A stretch of DNA of 64,000 bases. It comes from Anaerolineales bacterium UBA6055. GTDB taxonomy: Bacteria > Chloroflexota > Anaerolineae > Aggregatilineales > Phototrophicaceae. The position numbers were made by a program, and so were the translations under genes. The notes below the pieces were generated by a model that was not told the origin of the DNA, searched no databases, and saw only the letters and a program-made list of their open reading frames with translations. Shown piece by piece: positions 36,584 through 46,003 of the stretch. Where the stretch lies: the NCBI GenBank assembly GCA_002428985.1, contig DIYL01000038.1, positions 124,001 to 188,000 of the forward strand, in the 5' to 3' direction. Each line of letters begins with the position of its first letter. Position 1 is the stretch's first letter.

Positions 36584-38047
36584 TTATTCTGCAGGGTTGA
36601 TACTAAACTGAACGCTACCAGAATCTGCACCGCCGCCGGCTAGACCAATATACACACTGACCCATCCCGATTGCTCAAAACGTACATCAAATAGGGACGC
36701 GTTAAGTGTTTGGTCGGTATCATCGTTTCCGGTCAAAATCACACCGTCTTTTTGCAATACAATCATCGAATCAACAGGATCAGCACTAATGCTCTTCACA
36801 GAAAAGTCGAGTGTATCGCCTTCTTCTACGTAGACGCGGAATTGGTGCAATTGGTTCCGCCCAATTTCAAATTCAGTGCGGAAGTCCGATTCAGTAACTT
36901 CTTGCATGCTATATGGCATGATGCCGTTACGACGCAGATATTGTAAGTAACTGATAGCTGCATCAGCACTTGCCATCTCGATGCGTTCGAGAGCATTACC
37001 ACGTGCTAAATACAGATCATAGCGGAAGGGGTTTTGCGAGATCAACTCGCTGTAATCTTGTACAGATTTTTCATACTCGCCGAGGTCACGATTAGCGGTT
37101 GCACGGTTCAAACGAGCCAGATCATAAGTAGGGTCGATCCCTAGTGCACGCCCATAGCTATCAATTGCATCAGCATAGCGTCCAAGGCGATGTAGTGCAG
37201 ACCCATGGTTGTTCCACATTTGGGGAGTTGTTTCAATATCTGATGTTACAACAAGGTGGAAGGCATTTACTGCCGCACGGAAGTCACCCTGTTTATACAT
37301 CATCAGACCATAATTATAATTTGCATCAACATAATAAGGATCAATTTCTAATGCACTTTGATAGTCGCTTCGTGCACTATCTGTATCACCAAGTTGAACA
37401 TATACAATTGCACGGTTATTAAATGCAGTCGCATAAGTTGGGTCTAATGTAACTGCCTGTGTGTAATCTTGGATCGCTTGATCCCACTCACCCAAACTTG
37501 CATACAAATGCCCACGATTATTCCATGTATAAGCATATTGATCATCATAACCGATCGATTGGTCATAATCAGCGAGTGCCAACTCAGGCATCTCTAGCGC
37601 ATCATAAGAAATACCACGATTGTAATAAATTAAAGCATTGCTTGGTTCTAGTTCTGCAGCGGTGCTGTAGTCATTAATTGCGATGAGGTGGTCACCGGCT
37701 CGTGCATGAGCAATACCACGTTCCATCCATGCTTGTGTATCTTGAGGGTTCGCATCAATCACAAGCGTATATTGTGCGACTGCAACACGATAATTGCCGT
37801 TCACGACTTCTTGCCATGCCATCGTCTTGACCACATTCGGGTCAATCGTAGCATCTTGTTGTGTTGCTTGCTCGGCAACAGTTGATTGGAAGTCCGCGAC
37901 ATCAGTATCAGGTGTATCTGGTGGTGCTTCTGGTGTTCCATTAAGATATGCCAGGGCAACAATAACCGCGATAATAACAGCAAGACTTTCGATCAGGAGA
38001 ATCCCCCGTTGGCGGAGGTTTTTGGATTTGGTGGATTTCTTAGACAT
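36584..38047 (-). CDS. Membrane-anchored TPR protein with C-terminal beta domain, third of three
   Basis: About 487 residues. A basic start (SKKSTKSKNLRQRG) leads to one transmembrane helix (about 17-36), then about eight TPR units (TQAWMERGIAHARAGDHL, YATAFNNRAIVYVQLGDTD and others), and a C-terminal beta domain (about 380-487; GRNQLHQFRVYVEEGDTLDFS, VSVYIGLAGGGADSG) like the prepeptidase-C-like domain of the first gene. GGGGA lies 9 nt before the ATG at 38047, favoured over an in-frame ATG at 38083. Outer-surface scaffold is the best guess. Confidence 0.75.
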   Translation of the reverse strand: MSKKSTKSKNLRQRGILLIESLAVIIAVIVALAYLNGTPEAPPDTPDTDVADFQSTVAEQATQQDATIDPNVVKTMAWQEVVNGNYRVAVAQYTLVIDANPQDTQAWMERGIAHARAGDHLIAINDYSTAAELEPSNALIYYNRGISYDALEMPELALADYDQSIGYDDQYAYTWNNRGHLYASLGEWDQAIQDYTQAVTLDPTYATAFNNRAIVYVQLGDTDSARSDYQSALEIDPYYVDANYNYGLMMYKQGDFRAAVNAFHLVVTSDIETTPQMWNNHGSALHRLGRYADAIDSYGRALGIDPTYDLARLNRATANRDLGEYEKSVQDYSELISQNPFRYDLYLARGNALERIEMASADAAISYLQYLRRNGIMPYSMQEVTESDFRTEFEIGRNQLHQFRVYVEEGDTLDFSVKSISADPVDSMIVLQKDGVILTGNDDTDQTLNASLFDVRFEQSGWVSVYIGLAGGGADSGSVQFSINPAE

Positions 38048-38344
38048 TACAAATAATCCCCATCTTTTACGGTTACTCTTCATTGTAACCTACTTTGTGT
38101 ACTTTTTGCCAAATCATTTATGCAATGGTTATCCAATATTTATGGTAAAGTTATGGTTTGTTTTACACAAATCGGTCATCTTCGCCACCAAAGCGTAAGT
38201 ATTTCCGCCATAAAACCCTCTAAATAAAGTGCGATAATCATCCATAAAAAACACACCTATCCTATAGACAAGACCTTACAAAAATCTACCATCATGTTAT
38301 GCTTAACCGCGATTAGTTTACAGAATGTATAAAGGACATCCCTC

Positions 38345-38665
38345 ATGTATACAGACATTAATAGTGAAGAATACCAAGAACAATTCCAAAGTGGTGATAA
38401 GGGCGACTATCAATTTATTGATGTGCGCGAAATCGATGAATATGCTGATGGGCGTATCGCCGGCACAACTAATATCCCCTTGAGTCAATTCCAAGAACGT
38501 GTTGGCGAGATCACAAAAGAATCACCGATTGTCCTCGTCTGTGCAGCAGGTGGGCGCTCCGCACAAGCCGCTGACTTTATGCTCAGCCTTGGATATGAAG
38601 ATGTTTACAATCTGACCGATGGCACAAAAGGTTGGATCTCTAAAGGGTATGATGTAGAGTCATAG
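38345..38665 (+). CDS. Single-domain rhodanese-like protein
   Basis: A 106-residue rhodanese. The active loop is C66-A-A-G-G-R, the six-residue loop of sulfurtransferases, with the upstream CH2A/B signals FIDVREIDEYADGRIAGTTNIPL. It probably carries a persulfide for sulfur transfer or cyanide detoxification in the cytoplasm. AAAGGACAT precedes the ATG. Single gene followed by a hairpin. Confidence 0.9.
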   Translation: MYTDINSEEYQEQFQSGDKGDYQFIDVREIDEYADGRIAGTTNIPLSQFQERVGEITKESPIVLVCAAGGRSAQAADFMLSLGYEDVYNLTDGTKGWISKGYDVES

Positions 38666-38692
38666 TACACGCCACGTCAAATACCATTATAT

Positions 38693-38718
38693 AGAGAAGG
38701 GTTACTTAATCCTTCTCT
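38693..38718. terminator. Hairpin after the rhodanese gene
   Basis: AGAGAAGG (38693-38700) pairs perfectly with CCTTCTCT (38711-38718) around a ten-base loop. No clear T run follows, so it is a weak terminator or a processing site. Confidence 0.45.
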
Positions 38719-38762
38719 CAAACAATTCCCCGTAAAACAAAAGTGAAGAGAACCGACCACCG

Positions 38763-39860
38763 ATGTTGATAATCCTCAAAGTACTGGCAATTGTTCTTGG
38801 AACTGCCATTATCGTGTTCACATTACAATCGGCAATTCGCATGTTAGTGTTACCCCGCAGTGACAATGTTTGGTTGACGCGTACATTGTTTAGATGGGTC
38901 AACCGTATTATACGACTCGAAATGCGTCTGACAGGAGCGATCACCTATGAACGCCGTGACCGCCATATGGCGTTGTTTGCACCGATTACCCTCATGCTGT
39001 TACCTGTTGTCTGGTTATTTTTAATCTCGGTAGGTTATACACCTATTTACTGGGCGTTAGGTTATGGGGGGCTGTTCGAAAGTTATCTATTTAGCGGATC
39101 GTCCCTACTGACATTAGGGTTTGCTCCGGTGATTGATTGGCCGACGATGCTCCTCTCATTTTCTGAAGCGACCATCGGGTTAATTCTAATTGCCATGATT
39201 ATCGCCTATCTCCCAACGATGTATAGTGCATTTTCCGAACGTGAAAAATATGTCACGATGCTGGAAGTACGTGCAGGTAATCCACCGAATGCTGTGACCT
39301 TGTTACAGCGCTACTACCGCAATCGTGGTTTAGATGAATTAAATGAACTATGGGAAGATTGGGAGACATACTTTGTATCACTTGAAGAAAGTCACACCTC
39401 GCTCGCGCCCTTAATTTTCTTCCGATCACCCAATCCAAATCGGTCATGGGTAACAGCCAGTGGCGCAATCCTTGACGCGTTGGCATTACAAGATGCGGTC
39501 ATTGATATGGATCGAGAATTCAAAGGCGTCGTTTGTTTACGAGCAGGCTATCTGGCATTGCGTAATATCGCTGATTTCTTCAATTATCCCTACAATCCAT
39601 CACCAGCCCCGACAGCTCCAATCAGCATTAGTCGCCAAGAATTTGATGAAGCCTATGATGAATTGCGCGATGCGGGTATCCCTGTCGTTGCTGATCGCGA
39701 GCAAGCATGGAACGACTTCCGTGGTTGGCGAGTAAACTATGATGATGTGTTGCTGATGCTTGCACGCATGACAATGGCACCTTATGCGCCATGGACATCA
39801 GATCGTTCGCGATGGCAGATTAACCGTTGGTCCAATTCTAACAAAAAACAGTGGAAGTAG
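38763..39860 (+). CDS. Channel-like membrane protein with noncanonical pore loop
   Basis: A 365-residue protein with helices at about 3-25, 70-92 and 134-154. Between the last two lies a re-entrant-looking segment, FSGSSLLTLGFAP (about 110-122), placed and worded like the P-loop of two-helix potassium channels (consensus TVGYG), with F-A-P after the Gly. The last helix ends AYLPTMYSAFSEREKYVTMLEVRAG, a conserved feature of a group of bacterial channel-like proteins. A C-terminal cytoplasmic domain of about 200 residues follows. It may conduct ions or be a channel-derived sensor; selectivity is unknown. Confidence 0.6.
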   Translation: MLIILKVLAIVLGTAIIVFTLQSAIRMLVLPRSDNVWLTRTLFRWVNRIIRLEMRLTGAITYERRDRHMALFAPITLMLLPVVWLFLISVGYTPIYWALGYGGLFESYLFSGSSLLTLGFAPVIDWPTMLLSFSEATIGLILIAMIIAYLPTMYSAFSEREKYVTMLEVRAGNPPNAVTLLQRYYRNRGLDELNELWEDWETYFVSLEESHTSLAPLIFFRSPNPNRSWVTASGAILDALALQDAVIDMDREFKGVVCLRAGYLALRNIADFFNYPYNPSPAPTAPISISRQEFDEAYDELRDAGIPVVADREQAWNDFRGWRVNYDDVLLMLARMTMAPYAPWTSDRSRWQINRWSNSNKKQWK

Positions 39861-39957
39861 CCCAGCAATCTGTGAGAGAATCCTACAGCCTATGTGTATC
39901 AACGTTGTCGAATGCCTGTCTTAAATCAAATGCCATCAATCAGCAGGGAAACTTTAT

Positions 39958-40776
39958 ATGAAATTTGCCATCAACTACTCAACACAAGCCGAACAGTTAG
40001 TCAATGAGAACAAAATCCAAGTTGATCTATTCAAATGTCCCTCATGGGATGACCTTGTACCCGATGTACACAGTAAATATGGCGCATACGTCCACTTTGG
40101 ATTTTTGTCTGGTAACAAAACTGTTCAAGAAGTCGATTTAGACTGGGTACAAAATTGGCTCGATACGACGCATACCATAACCATCAACACACATTTGGTT
40201 GTGCAAGATACTGATTTTAGTGAAGATGAAACGGTCAGTATTGAAGCTGTAATCGAAAAAGTTGTCGCTGATGTTGAGTATCTGGGTGATCGCTTTGGCA
40301 ATGATCGTATTACGGTTGAACATATCCCCTATCCCGACCCCGGTTGGAACGATGGACTACTTAAAGAAGCTGTTGATCCGGCAGTCGTGAGTGAAATTGT
40401 CAAACGTACCGGATGCGGATTATTGATGGATGTTGCCCATGGGATACGTGCCTGCGAAGGGCTTGGCATCACGGATATCAAAAGTTATCTGAACAGTATG
40501 CCCGTTCATGCCCTCAAAGAATTACATGTGGTCGGTCTCCTTGCCGAAAAAGACAGCGATGGTGTCAGACAAGATCATTACGAACTCCTGCCTGATGATT
40601 GGACGATGGTCGAATGGGTTATTGAGCAAATCCGCGAAGGTAAATGGAACACACCTGATGTGATGGCATTTGAATATGGCGGATTGGGATCAATGTTTGA
40701 GTCACGTAGTAAAATCGAGATTATAGAAGAGCAAGTTCCTCGCTTATACGATTTGGCAAAATCGGTGCAAATTTAA
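39958..40776 (+). CDS. DUF692/MNIO-type TIM-barrel protein
   Basis: A 272-residue barrel protein resembling DUF692, now called multinuclear non-heme iron-dependent oxidative enzymes (MNIO), which modify cysteine-rich peptides. Likely metal ligands by position: E121 (TVEHIPYP), D158 and H161 (LLMDVAHG), H190 (KELHVVG), D206/H207 and E239 (AFEYGG). No bufferin-like or other small cysteine-rich precursor and no DUF2063 partner lies nearby. A xylose-isomerase-like TIM barrel is the alternative. Its stop codon shares four bases with the convergent gene. Confidence 0.55.
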   Translation: MKFAINYSTQAEQLVNENKIQVDLFKCPSWDDLVPDVHSKYGAYVHFGFLSGNKTVQEVDLDWVQNWLDTTHTITINTHLVVQDTDFSEDETVSIEAVIEKVVADVEYLGDRFGNDRITVEHIPYPDPGWNDGLLKEAVDPAVVSEIVKRTGCGLLMDVAHGIRACEGLGITDIKSYLNSMPVHALKELHVVGLLAEKDSDGVRQDHYELLPDDWTMVEWVIEQIREGKWNTPDVMAFEYGGLGSMFESRSKIEIIEEQVPRLYDLAKSVQI

Positions 40777-41957
40777 TCAGCTTGCCAGCCAACAATTCTA
40801 TAGTTACTCAAAATTGGTGTGGTTGCTATCCGCCATTCTAGTGATTCAAGATTAAGAATAGTCAGTTGGTCATTTTGAATTCGCGCTAAGTGATTACCAT
40901 CAGGTGACCAAGCAATCCCATCCCAACCATTCCAGCATATATCAATGATCCGATGGTGATTAACATCAATTAGATGAAAGCCTAAGGATAATGATTGTGC
41001 TTCTGTATTCAAATAAGGATTCAACAAGAGATAATTGCTATTTGGTGACCAACTTAAATAATCTAAGAATCCTCCGAAGCCTAGCCTATGAGCATTCAAA
41101 ACATAAGTTAGTGTATTTGTAGATCTATCATAGAGATACAGGTTACGATCATCATCGAGTCGTTGTAAGACCAATAGATAGTTTGAATCTGGCGACCACA
41201 ATCCATATGATGTCTCAGGAATCCATTCTAGATTATCAAATGCTTCTACCCGATCAACGACTTTTTCAGTTTGAACATCAATCAAGACAGGATAACCTAT
41301 ATCAGTGATTTCATCCCGCTGCCATGCGGTATAGTATAAGCGATTTGGCGATAACCTTGTCGGTTGCATTAATCTATGTGGTAAATCATTACTCATTTCA
41401 ACTGAACCATCGCGTACATCAATTACCTCATATGGTGGACCACTCGAATAGACAACATGATAATTATCCAACCATGTTGGGAGAATATCATCATAACCCG
41501 TATGATGTGCGCGTGTCAGATAATTTGATGGAATATCAATCGTAGCATGCGGGTTAGTCGCTGATATAGAACGAATACGTAAGGTAGTCGCTTGATTGTT
41601 TGTGTTAGTGCAACTATTGGATAAGTCTCTACTACATGCACGGTTTCCGTATACTTCAACCGCCCAGTTCCAATCAAACGAAAATGAACGACTAATAAAT
41701 TCACGCGCCGGACGAGAACGATTAAATGACATAACTCGCGGTGTTTCCCAATCAGCGTTATACCCATGATAACCGTAGTATCCACTCATAATAATTGTAC
41801 CTGCCCAATCATTATGATCAGACAGTTCAACACCATCTATCAAACAGGCGGATTGATATGTCCATACATCTCCAATTGGAAAAGGTGAATCCTCTTGAGC
41901 AACACCATTCAAAACTACCCAAAACGAAATTAGGGTGGCAACTATAATCCTGAACAT
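40773..41957 (-). CDS. Secreted TolB/WD40-like beta-propeller
   Basis: A 394-residue exported protein. The signal peptide is FRIIVATLISFWVVLNGVAQ. Propeller blades of the TolB type are marked by repeated WSPDSNYLLVL, WSPNSNYLLLN and WSPDGNHLARI. The N-terminal 120 residues are unassigned. It probably binds a partner or ligand outside the membrane; no catalytic site is seen. It is more A/T rich than its neighbours. It shares TTAA with the convergent stop codon. Confidence 0.75.
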   Translation of the reverse strand: MFRIIVATLISFWVVLNGVAQEDSPFPIGDVWTYQSACLIDGVELSDHNDWAGTIIMSGYYGYHGYNADWETPRVMSFNRSRPAREFISRSFSFDWNWAVEVYGNRACSRDLSNSCTNTNNQATTLRIRSISATNPHATIDIPSNYLTRAHHTGYDDILPTWLDNYHVVYSSGPPYEVIDVRDGSVEMSNDLPHRLMQPTRLSPNRLYYTAWQRDEITDIGYPVLIDVQTEKVVDRVEAFDNLEWIPETSYGLWSPDSNYLLVLQRLDDDRNLYLYDRSTNTLTYVLNAHRLGFGGFLDYLSWSPNSNYLLLNPYLNTEAQSLSLGFHLIDVNHHRIIDICWNGWDGIAWSPDGNHLARIQNDQLTILNLESLEWRIATTPILSNYRIVGWQAD

Positions 41958-42037
41958 GATAATCGTATTTGCTCCATAAGCGATTTACTGTTAATCTCCA
42001 TCCATATAGTAGCAGAATGAATTAGGTATACATAAAA

Positions 42038-43183
42038 ATGGCAACACATTTTGATGCAATTGTAATTGGTATCGGCGGGATGGGGAGTGCAACCCTCTAT
42101 CATCTAGCAAAGCGTGGCTTAAATGTATTGGGTATCGAACAATTTGAGATTCCGCATGAAATGGGATCATCACATGGATTAACGCGTATTATCCGCCTCG
42201 CTTATTATGAAGACCCTTCATACGTACCATTACTACGCCGAACGTACGAACTGTGGTCAGACCTTGAAAAAGAATCCGGAGAGACTGTCTTCTATCAAAC
42301 CGGAAGCCTCGACTTTAGCCCAGAAGATAATGAGGTGTTTGCCGGAAGCCTCAAAAGTTGTCTTGAACATGATTTAGAGCATGAGGTACTCACCAGTCAA
42401 CAAATCACCGAGCACTTCCCTGGTTATCAATTACCATCAGAAACGATGGGATTATTCCAACCTCAAGGCGGATTACTCGTACCAGAACGATGCATTGTTG
42501 CCCATGCGGAGATGGCGAAAAAACATAGCGCGACGCTACATACCGGTGAACGGGTAAAAGGTTGGGAGATTCTAGCAGACGACCGCGTGGAAGTCACAAC
42601 CGATAATGCGACATATACTGCTGATAAACTCGCCATTTGCGGTGGAGCATGGGCATATAAACTTGTGCCGTCATTAGAAGGAACAGCCGTCCCCGAGCGA
42701 CAAGTCTTGATCTGGATGGAGACGAAGAAACCCGACTTCTTCACACCAGAACGCTTCCCTGTGTGGAACGGTGTAACCGAAGAAGGGCGCTATTATGGAT
42801 TCCCCGAATTCAATCCGACAGGCGATACACCCGGCATGAAATTTGGACGCTACCATCACCTCGACGAATATGTCGACCCCGATACAGTTGACCGCACCCC
42901 AAATAATGCCGACGAAACCCTACTCCGCACTTTTGGTGAGCGATACTTTCCTGATGGTGCAGGGAAAACTGTTAGTCTAAAAGCTTGTATGTTTACGAAT
43001 ACACCGGATGAGCATTGGGTGCTGGATACCTTACCCGACGCACCGCAAGTTGCAGTCGCCGCTGGATTCAGTGGGCATGGGTTTAAAATGGCGAGTGTCA
43101 TTGGAGAAGTTATGGCAGACTTAACACAACATAGTGAGACGAAACACAACATTGCATTACATCGGTTGGGGCGGTTTGCATAG
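42038..43183 (+). CDS. Sarcosine oxidase/N-methyltryptophan oxidase-like flavoenzyme
   Basis: A 381-residue FAD enzyme of the MSOX/MTOX family, which oxidises N-methyl amino acids to the amine, formaldehyde and peroxide. The dinucleotide motif is GIGGMGSATL (11-20); C317 in KACMFTNTPDEHW matches the cysteine that binds FAD covalently; FSGHGFKMASVIGEV is the C-terminal FAD motif. Length matches monomeric sarcosine oxidase. Substrate within the family is not fixed by sequence. Single cytoplasmic gene. Confidence 0.88.
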   Translation: MATHFDAIVIGIGGMGSATLYHLAKRGLNVLGIEQFEIPHEMGSSHGLTRIIRLAYYEDPSYVPLLRRTYELWSDLEKESGETVFYQTGSLDFSPEDNEVFAGSLKSCLEHDLEHEVLTSQQITEHFPGYQLPSETMGLFQPQGGLLVPERCIVAHAEMAKKHSATLHTGERVKGWEILADDRVEVTTDNATYTADKLAICGGAWAYKLVPSLEGTAVPERQVLIWMETKKPDFFTPERFPVWNGVTEEGRYYGFPEFNPTGDTPGMKFGRYHHLDEYVDPDTVDRTPNNADETLLRTFGERYFPDGAGKTVSLKACMFTNTPDEHWVLDTLPDAPQVAVAAGFSGHGFKMASVIGEVMADLTQHSETKHNIALHRLGRFA

Positions 43184-43206
43184 TTCAACCGCCCAGTAAT
43201 ATAGTG

Positions 43207-43971
43207 CTATGACTGATAGGCAACGTTGGTGAAACGTCGCATGAGTAATGCAATCAGCGCAAATTGGGTAATCACACCGATGACGAGTGCCGCCCACCAT
43301 AAGTCATTGCCTTCCAAAATCATCCAGTAGGCTTTACTAATCCAGAATGGCGGGAAGATGCCTAAAATCAGTTGGAATGGCATCACCACAAACCAACCGC
43401 CTAAGATTGTCCAACCTGCGACACCTGTGAACTTGGTGTAGGCAAATCCCTCGACTTTGTTCGCAGCGAATGTCGCAAAGAACAGTGAAGCAATCGGTGC
43501 TGTCAATGATGCCCCAGCTGCTAGGAGAATCGCCTGCCATAACGGCACGAGTGCAAGGTTGATAAACAGGAATTCGAACAACACGATTCCAAATGCGATA
43601 AATGCCGGCATACCAATACGATAGGTTAGATATTGATTCATGGTGACTGGTGTTACCAGCATCGCTTTGATTGTTTTATCGTCCTTTTCATCGAGTAACA
43701 TAAACCCGAAGATTGTCCCGACTAACAACGCACCTGTGAATAATGCTAGATAGGCGATAATCATCGGGTAGATTTCTTCGAGGCTAGCGATAAACGTCGT
43801 CTCGTTGAGTACATTCTGTTCAATCATATAGTCATTCAGCGCAGGAAGTCCGAAGCGCACGACAACCGATATCACAATTGCGAATGCAAACATGAAGACC
43901 ATAAAGCTATCGCGTCCAATTAATTTGACATCGTTGCGTCCCAAGCGTCCGATGAGTTGTGTCATTTGCAT
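43207..43971 (-). CDS. ABC transporter permease (second subunit)
   Basis: A 254-residue membrane protein with six hydrophobic segments and a start (MTQLIGRLGRNDVKLIGRDSFMVFMF) typical of ABC-2 type permeases. Arrangement with the next two genes recalls the fluoroquinolone-exporter set Rv2686c-2688c of mycobacteria (family knowledge). It is separated from the first permease by a 107-bp gap that contains a palindromic repeat (44007-44066), probably inserted into the operon. Confidence 0.8.
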   Translation of the reverse strand: MQMTQLIGRLGRNDVKLIGRDSFMVFMFAFAIVISVVVRFGLPALNDYMIEQNVLNETTFIASLEEIYPMIIAYLALFTGALLVGTIFGFMLLDEKDDKTIKAMLVTPVTMNQYLTYRIGMPAFIAFGIVLFEFLFINLALVPLWQAILLAAGASLTAPIASLFFATFAANKVEGFAYTKFTGVAGWTILGGWFVVMPFQLILGIFPPFWISKAYWMILEGNDLWWAALVIGVITQFALIALLMRRFTNVAYQS

Positions 43972-44006
43972 TGTGTTTTGTCCTATTTGTTATTTTGCAT
44001 CGTATT

Positions 44007-44066
44007 TGTAGGGGCAAACCGATGTGTTTGCCCGCCTACGGTTGACGACATAGCATCAACCCTACA
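44007..44066. repeat. Small palindromic repeat (REP/MITE-like), copy 2
   Basis: A cloverleaf-like element. The outer arms TGTAGG (44007-44012) and CCTACA (44061-44066) enclose two hairpins: GGGCAAAC (44012-44019) with GTTTGCCC (44026-44033), and GGTTGA (44040-44045) with TCAACC (44056-44061). It lies between the two permease genes. Its left half matches copy 1 at 33268. Confidence 0.82.
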
Positions 44067-44078
44067 TATATTTATGAT

Positions 44079-44804
44079 TTATCCCACTTGCATGATGATA
44101 TGCTTTTCGAAGGCGCGGAACGCCCAGATCGATAGACCGACCAGCAGAACACCCGTATAGATAATCGCATAGAGCCATTCAACCATAGTCAGGTCTTGAT
44201 AGGCCCCGACCATAATCATCGTCGGCGCACTGACCGGAATCGCCAACAAAATTGGACTGTCGACAAAACCGACAAAGTATAGAAACGCTAGTTGCAGCAC
44301 CACAGCGATCAACGACATTGGAATCAGAAATTCCGTGATCTTATCATAGCGCACCACAAGCCCGATGCCGATCAGCGTATACATGACACCAATCAAAACC
44401 ACACCCGCCAACAAAAGCAGAATATTAGGTAATGTGATGTCTTGCCCCAAACTAATGAGGAAGGTCGTTCCACCAATCATCACAGCAGATTCTATCGTTG
44501 CTAATGTCGTCAACGTAATCGTCTTCGACGCGAGATATTCTGATGGACGCAAGGGCGAGATGAACGCTGCATTGATTGTGCCTTCATCTTTCTCGAAGAT
44601 GATCATGCCCGATACATATAGCAATGTTGACCCACCAATCACGAGCATCATCACAGTTGGGATTACCGCAGGCAATTGTTCGGCTGTCACCAATTGTGAG
44701 AGCAAAATTGCAACCAAAACCCCGACCCCGATCCCGATCGCATAGAGATTATTGCGGACTTGAACTTTAACATCCAACTTCATTGCGGATAGTAAGCGGG
44801 TCAT
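44079..44804 (-). CDS. ABC transporter permease (first subunit)
   Basis: A 241-residue ABC-2 type permease with six hydrophobic segments; it opens TRLLSAMKLDVKVQVRNNLYAIGIG, like fluoroquinolone-transporter permeases. It overlaps the ATPase gene by four bases (ATGA), so the two are translationally coupled. The exported substrate is unknown. Confidence 0.82.
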   Translation of the reverse strand: MTRLLSAMKLDVKVQVRNNLYAIGIGVGVLVAILLSQLVTAEQLPAVIPTVMMLVIGGSTLLYVSGMIIFEKDEGTINAAFISPLRPSEYLASKTITLTTLATIESAVMIGGTTFLISLGQDITLPNILLLLAGVVLIGVMYTLIGIGLVVRYDKITEFLIPMSLIAVVLQLAFLYFVGFVDSPILLAIPVSAPTMIMVGAYQDLTMVEWLYAIIYTGVLLVGLSIWAFRAFEKHIIMQVG

Positions 44805-45664
44805 ACGGTTAGTTCCTCTCCAGTAACTTCGATGAAGATTTGTTCGAGTGTAGTCTCTTGTGTATGAATCGTCTCAATTCGGTTTCCCGATTTGAGCAAC
44901 TGCAGGAACTCATTATTGTCACCCAGTCCATCTAATGGGAATTGCTTCTCTGACGTGTGTTTTGTTCCATTCAGATATTCAACGGTGACTTCGCGTTTGC
45001 CGTATTGTTTTTTCAAGGTAGAGGGCGCATCAATCACGCTGATTTGGCCGCTATTGATAAAGGCAACGCGATCACATAGTTCATCAGCCACTGTCATATT
45101 ATGCGTCGTAACAAAGACAGTTGTACCCATATCACGTAAACGCAACACCAAGTCTTTGATCTTCCGCGCATTCACCGGATCTAATCCACTGGTCGGTTCA
45201 TCAAGGAATAACACTTTGGGTTTATGTAATAGCCCACGCGCCACATTCAAGCGGACTTTCATGCCTTTACTGTAATCCGACACCAATTTATCGGCATCAT
45301 CTTTTAATCCGACCCATTCCAATACCTCGATTGGTTTATGCGTCTCGTGGCTATAAAGCGATTGGAAGTAATTCAGGTTTTCCATTGCGGTCAACTTCAA
45401 ATAGTGGTTGGGTAACTCGAACGATACACCGATGTGTTCATAATAGTCTTGTCCCCAATCACGGATTTCTTTACCCATGACCGTGATGCTACCACCGTAG
45501 TTTTTGAGTAACCCGATGATAATCTTTTGTGTTGTCGATTTACCTGCACCGGATGGTCCTAAAAAGCCGAAAATCTCTTGTTCAGCGATTTCGAAGTTCA
45601 GACCATGTAAGGTTGCACTATTCGCTTTGGGGTAGGTAAACGTTAGGTTATTTACAGAAATCAT
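44801..45664 (-). CDS. ABC transporter ATP-binding protein
   Basis: A 287-residue ATPase. Walker A is GPSGAGKST (36-44), the signature is YSKGMKVRLNVA (LSGGQ variant), Walker B is VLFLDEPTSGLDP and the switch His is in VTTHNM. The C-terminal extension (about 215-287) is typical of exporters of the CcmA/DrrA type. AGGAGG lies just before the ATG at 45664; upstream in-frame starts lack one. It drives the two permeases that follow, likely exporting a drug or lipid. Confidence 0.9.
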   Translation of the reverse strand: MISVNNLTFTYPKANSATLHGLNFEIAEQEIFGFLGPSGAGKSTTQKIIIGLLKNYGGSITVMGKEIRDWGQDYYEHIGVSFELPNHYLKLTAMENLNYFQSLYSHETHKPIEVLEWVGLKDDADKLVSDYSKGMKVRLNVARGLLHKPKVLFLDEPTSGLDPVNARKIKDLVLRLRDMGTTVFVTTHNMTVADELCDRVAFINSGQISVIDAPSTLKKQYGKREVTVEYLNGTKHTSEKQFPLDGLGDNNEFLQLLKSGNRIETIHTQETTLEQIFIEVTGEELTV

Positions 45665-46003
45665 TGCCCCTCCTATTAACGGTTGATGGTTGTTAGTCCT
45701 TGAGTATTGCAGACACATGGAAACATGCCTCTACAATGATTAGCAAAATTTTGTAGAGACAATACCGAAATCGTCAGACAACACACTCATGTCATAACAG
45801 TATGATTTCAGTATAAATCTTAGGGAGGCTGAAGCACATCTACCAAAAGGTAGATATTGGGTAGATGAAGATCATAATCTATCTGAGTTGGTGTCAAAAA
45901 AGAATTAACCTATTTCGATACAACACCGACACATAAACCCGATGACCATTTGAAACACTTGTGTTAAGCTATGACAAATGATGAAATTACAATAGGAGAT
46001 AAA
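45665..46003. other. Intergenic region upstream of gnd
   Basis: A 339-bp region. It contains an imperfect palindrome, CTCTACAA (45729-45736) with TTGTAGAG (45751-45758), that looks like a decayed dispersed repeat, and two direct repeats GGTAGAT (45849-45855 and 45860-45866) 11 bp apart with an inverted-like ATCTATC close by. These could be a regulator site. No gene is seen. Confidence 0.5.
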
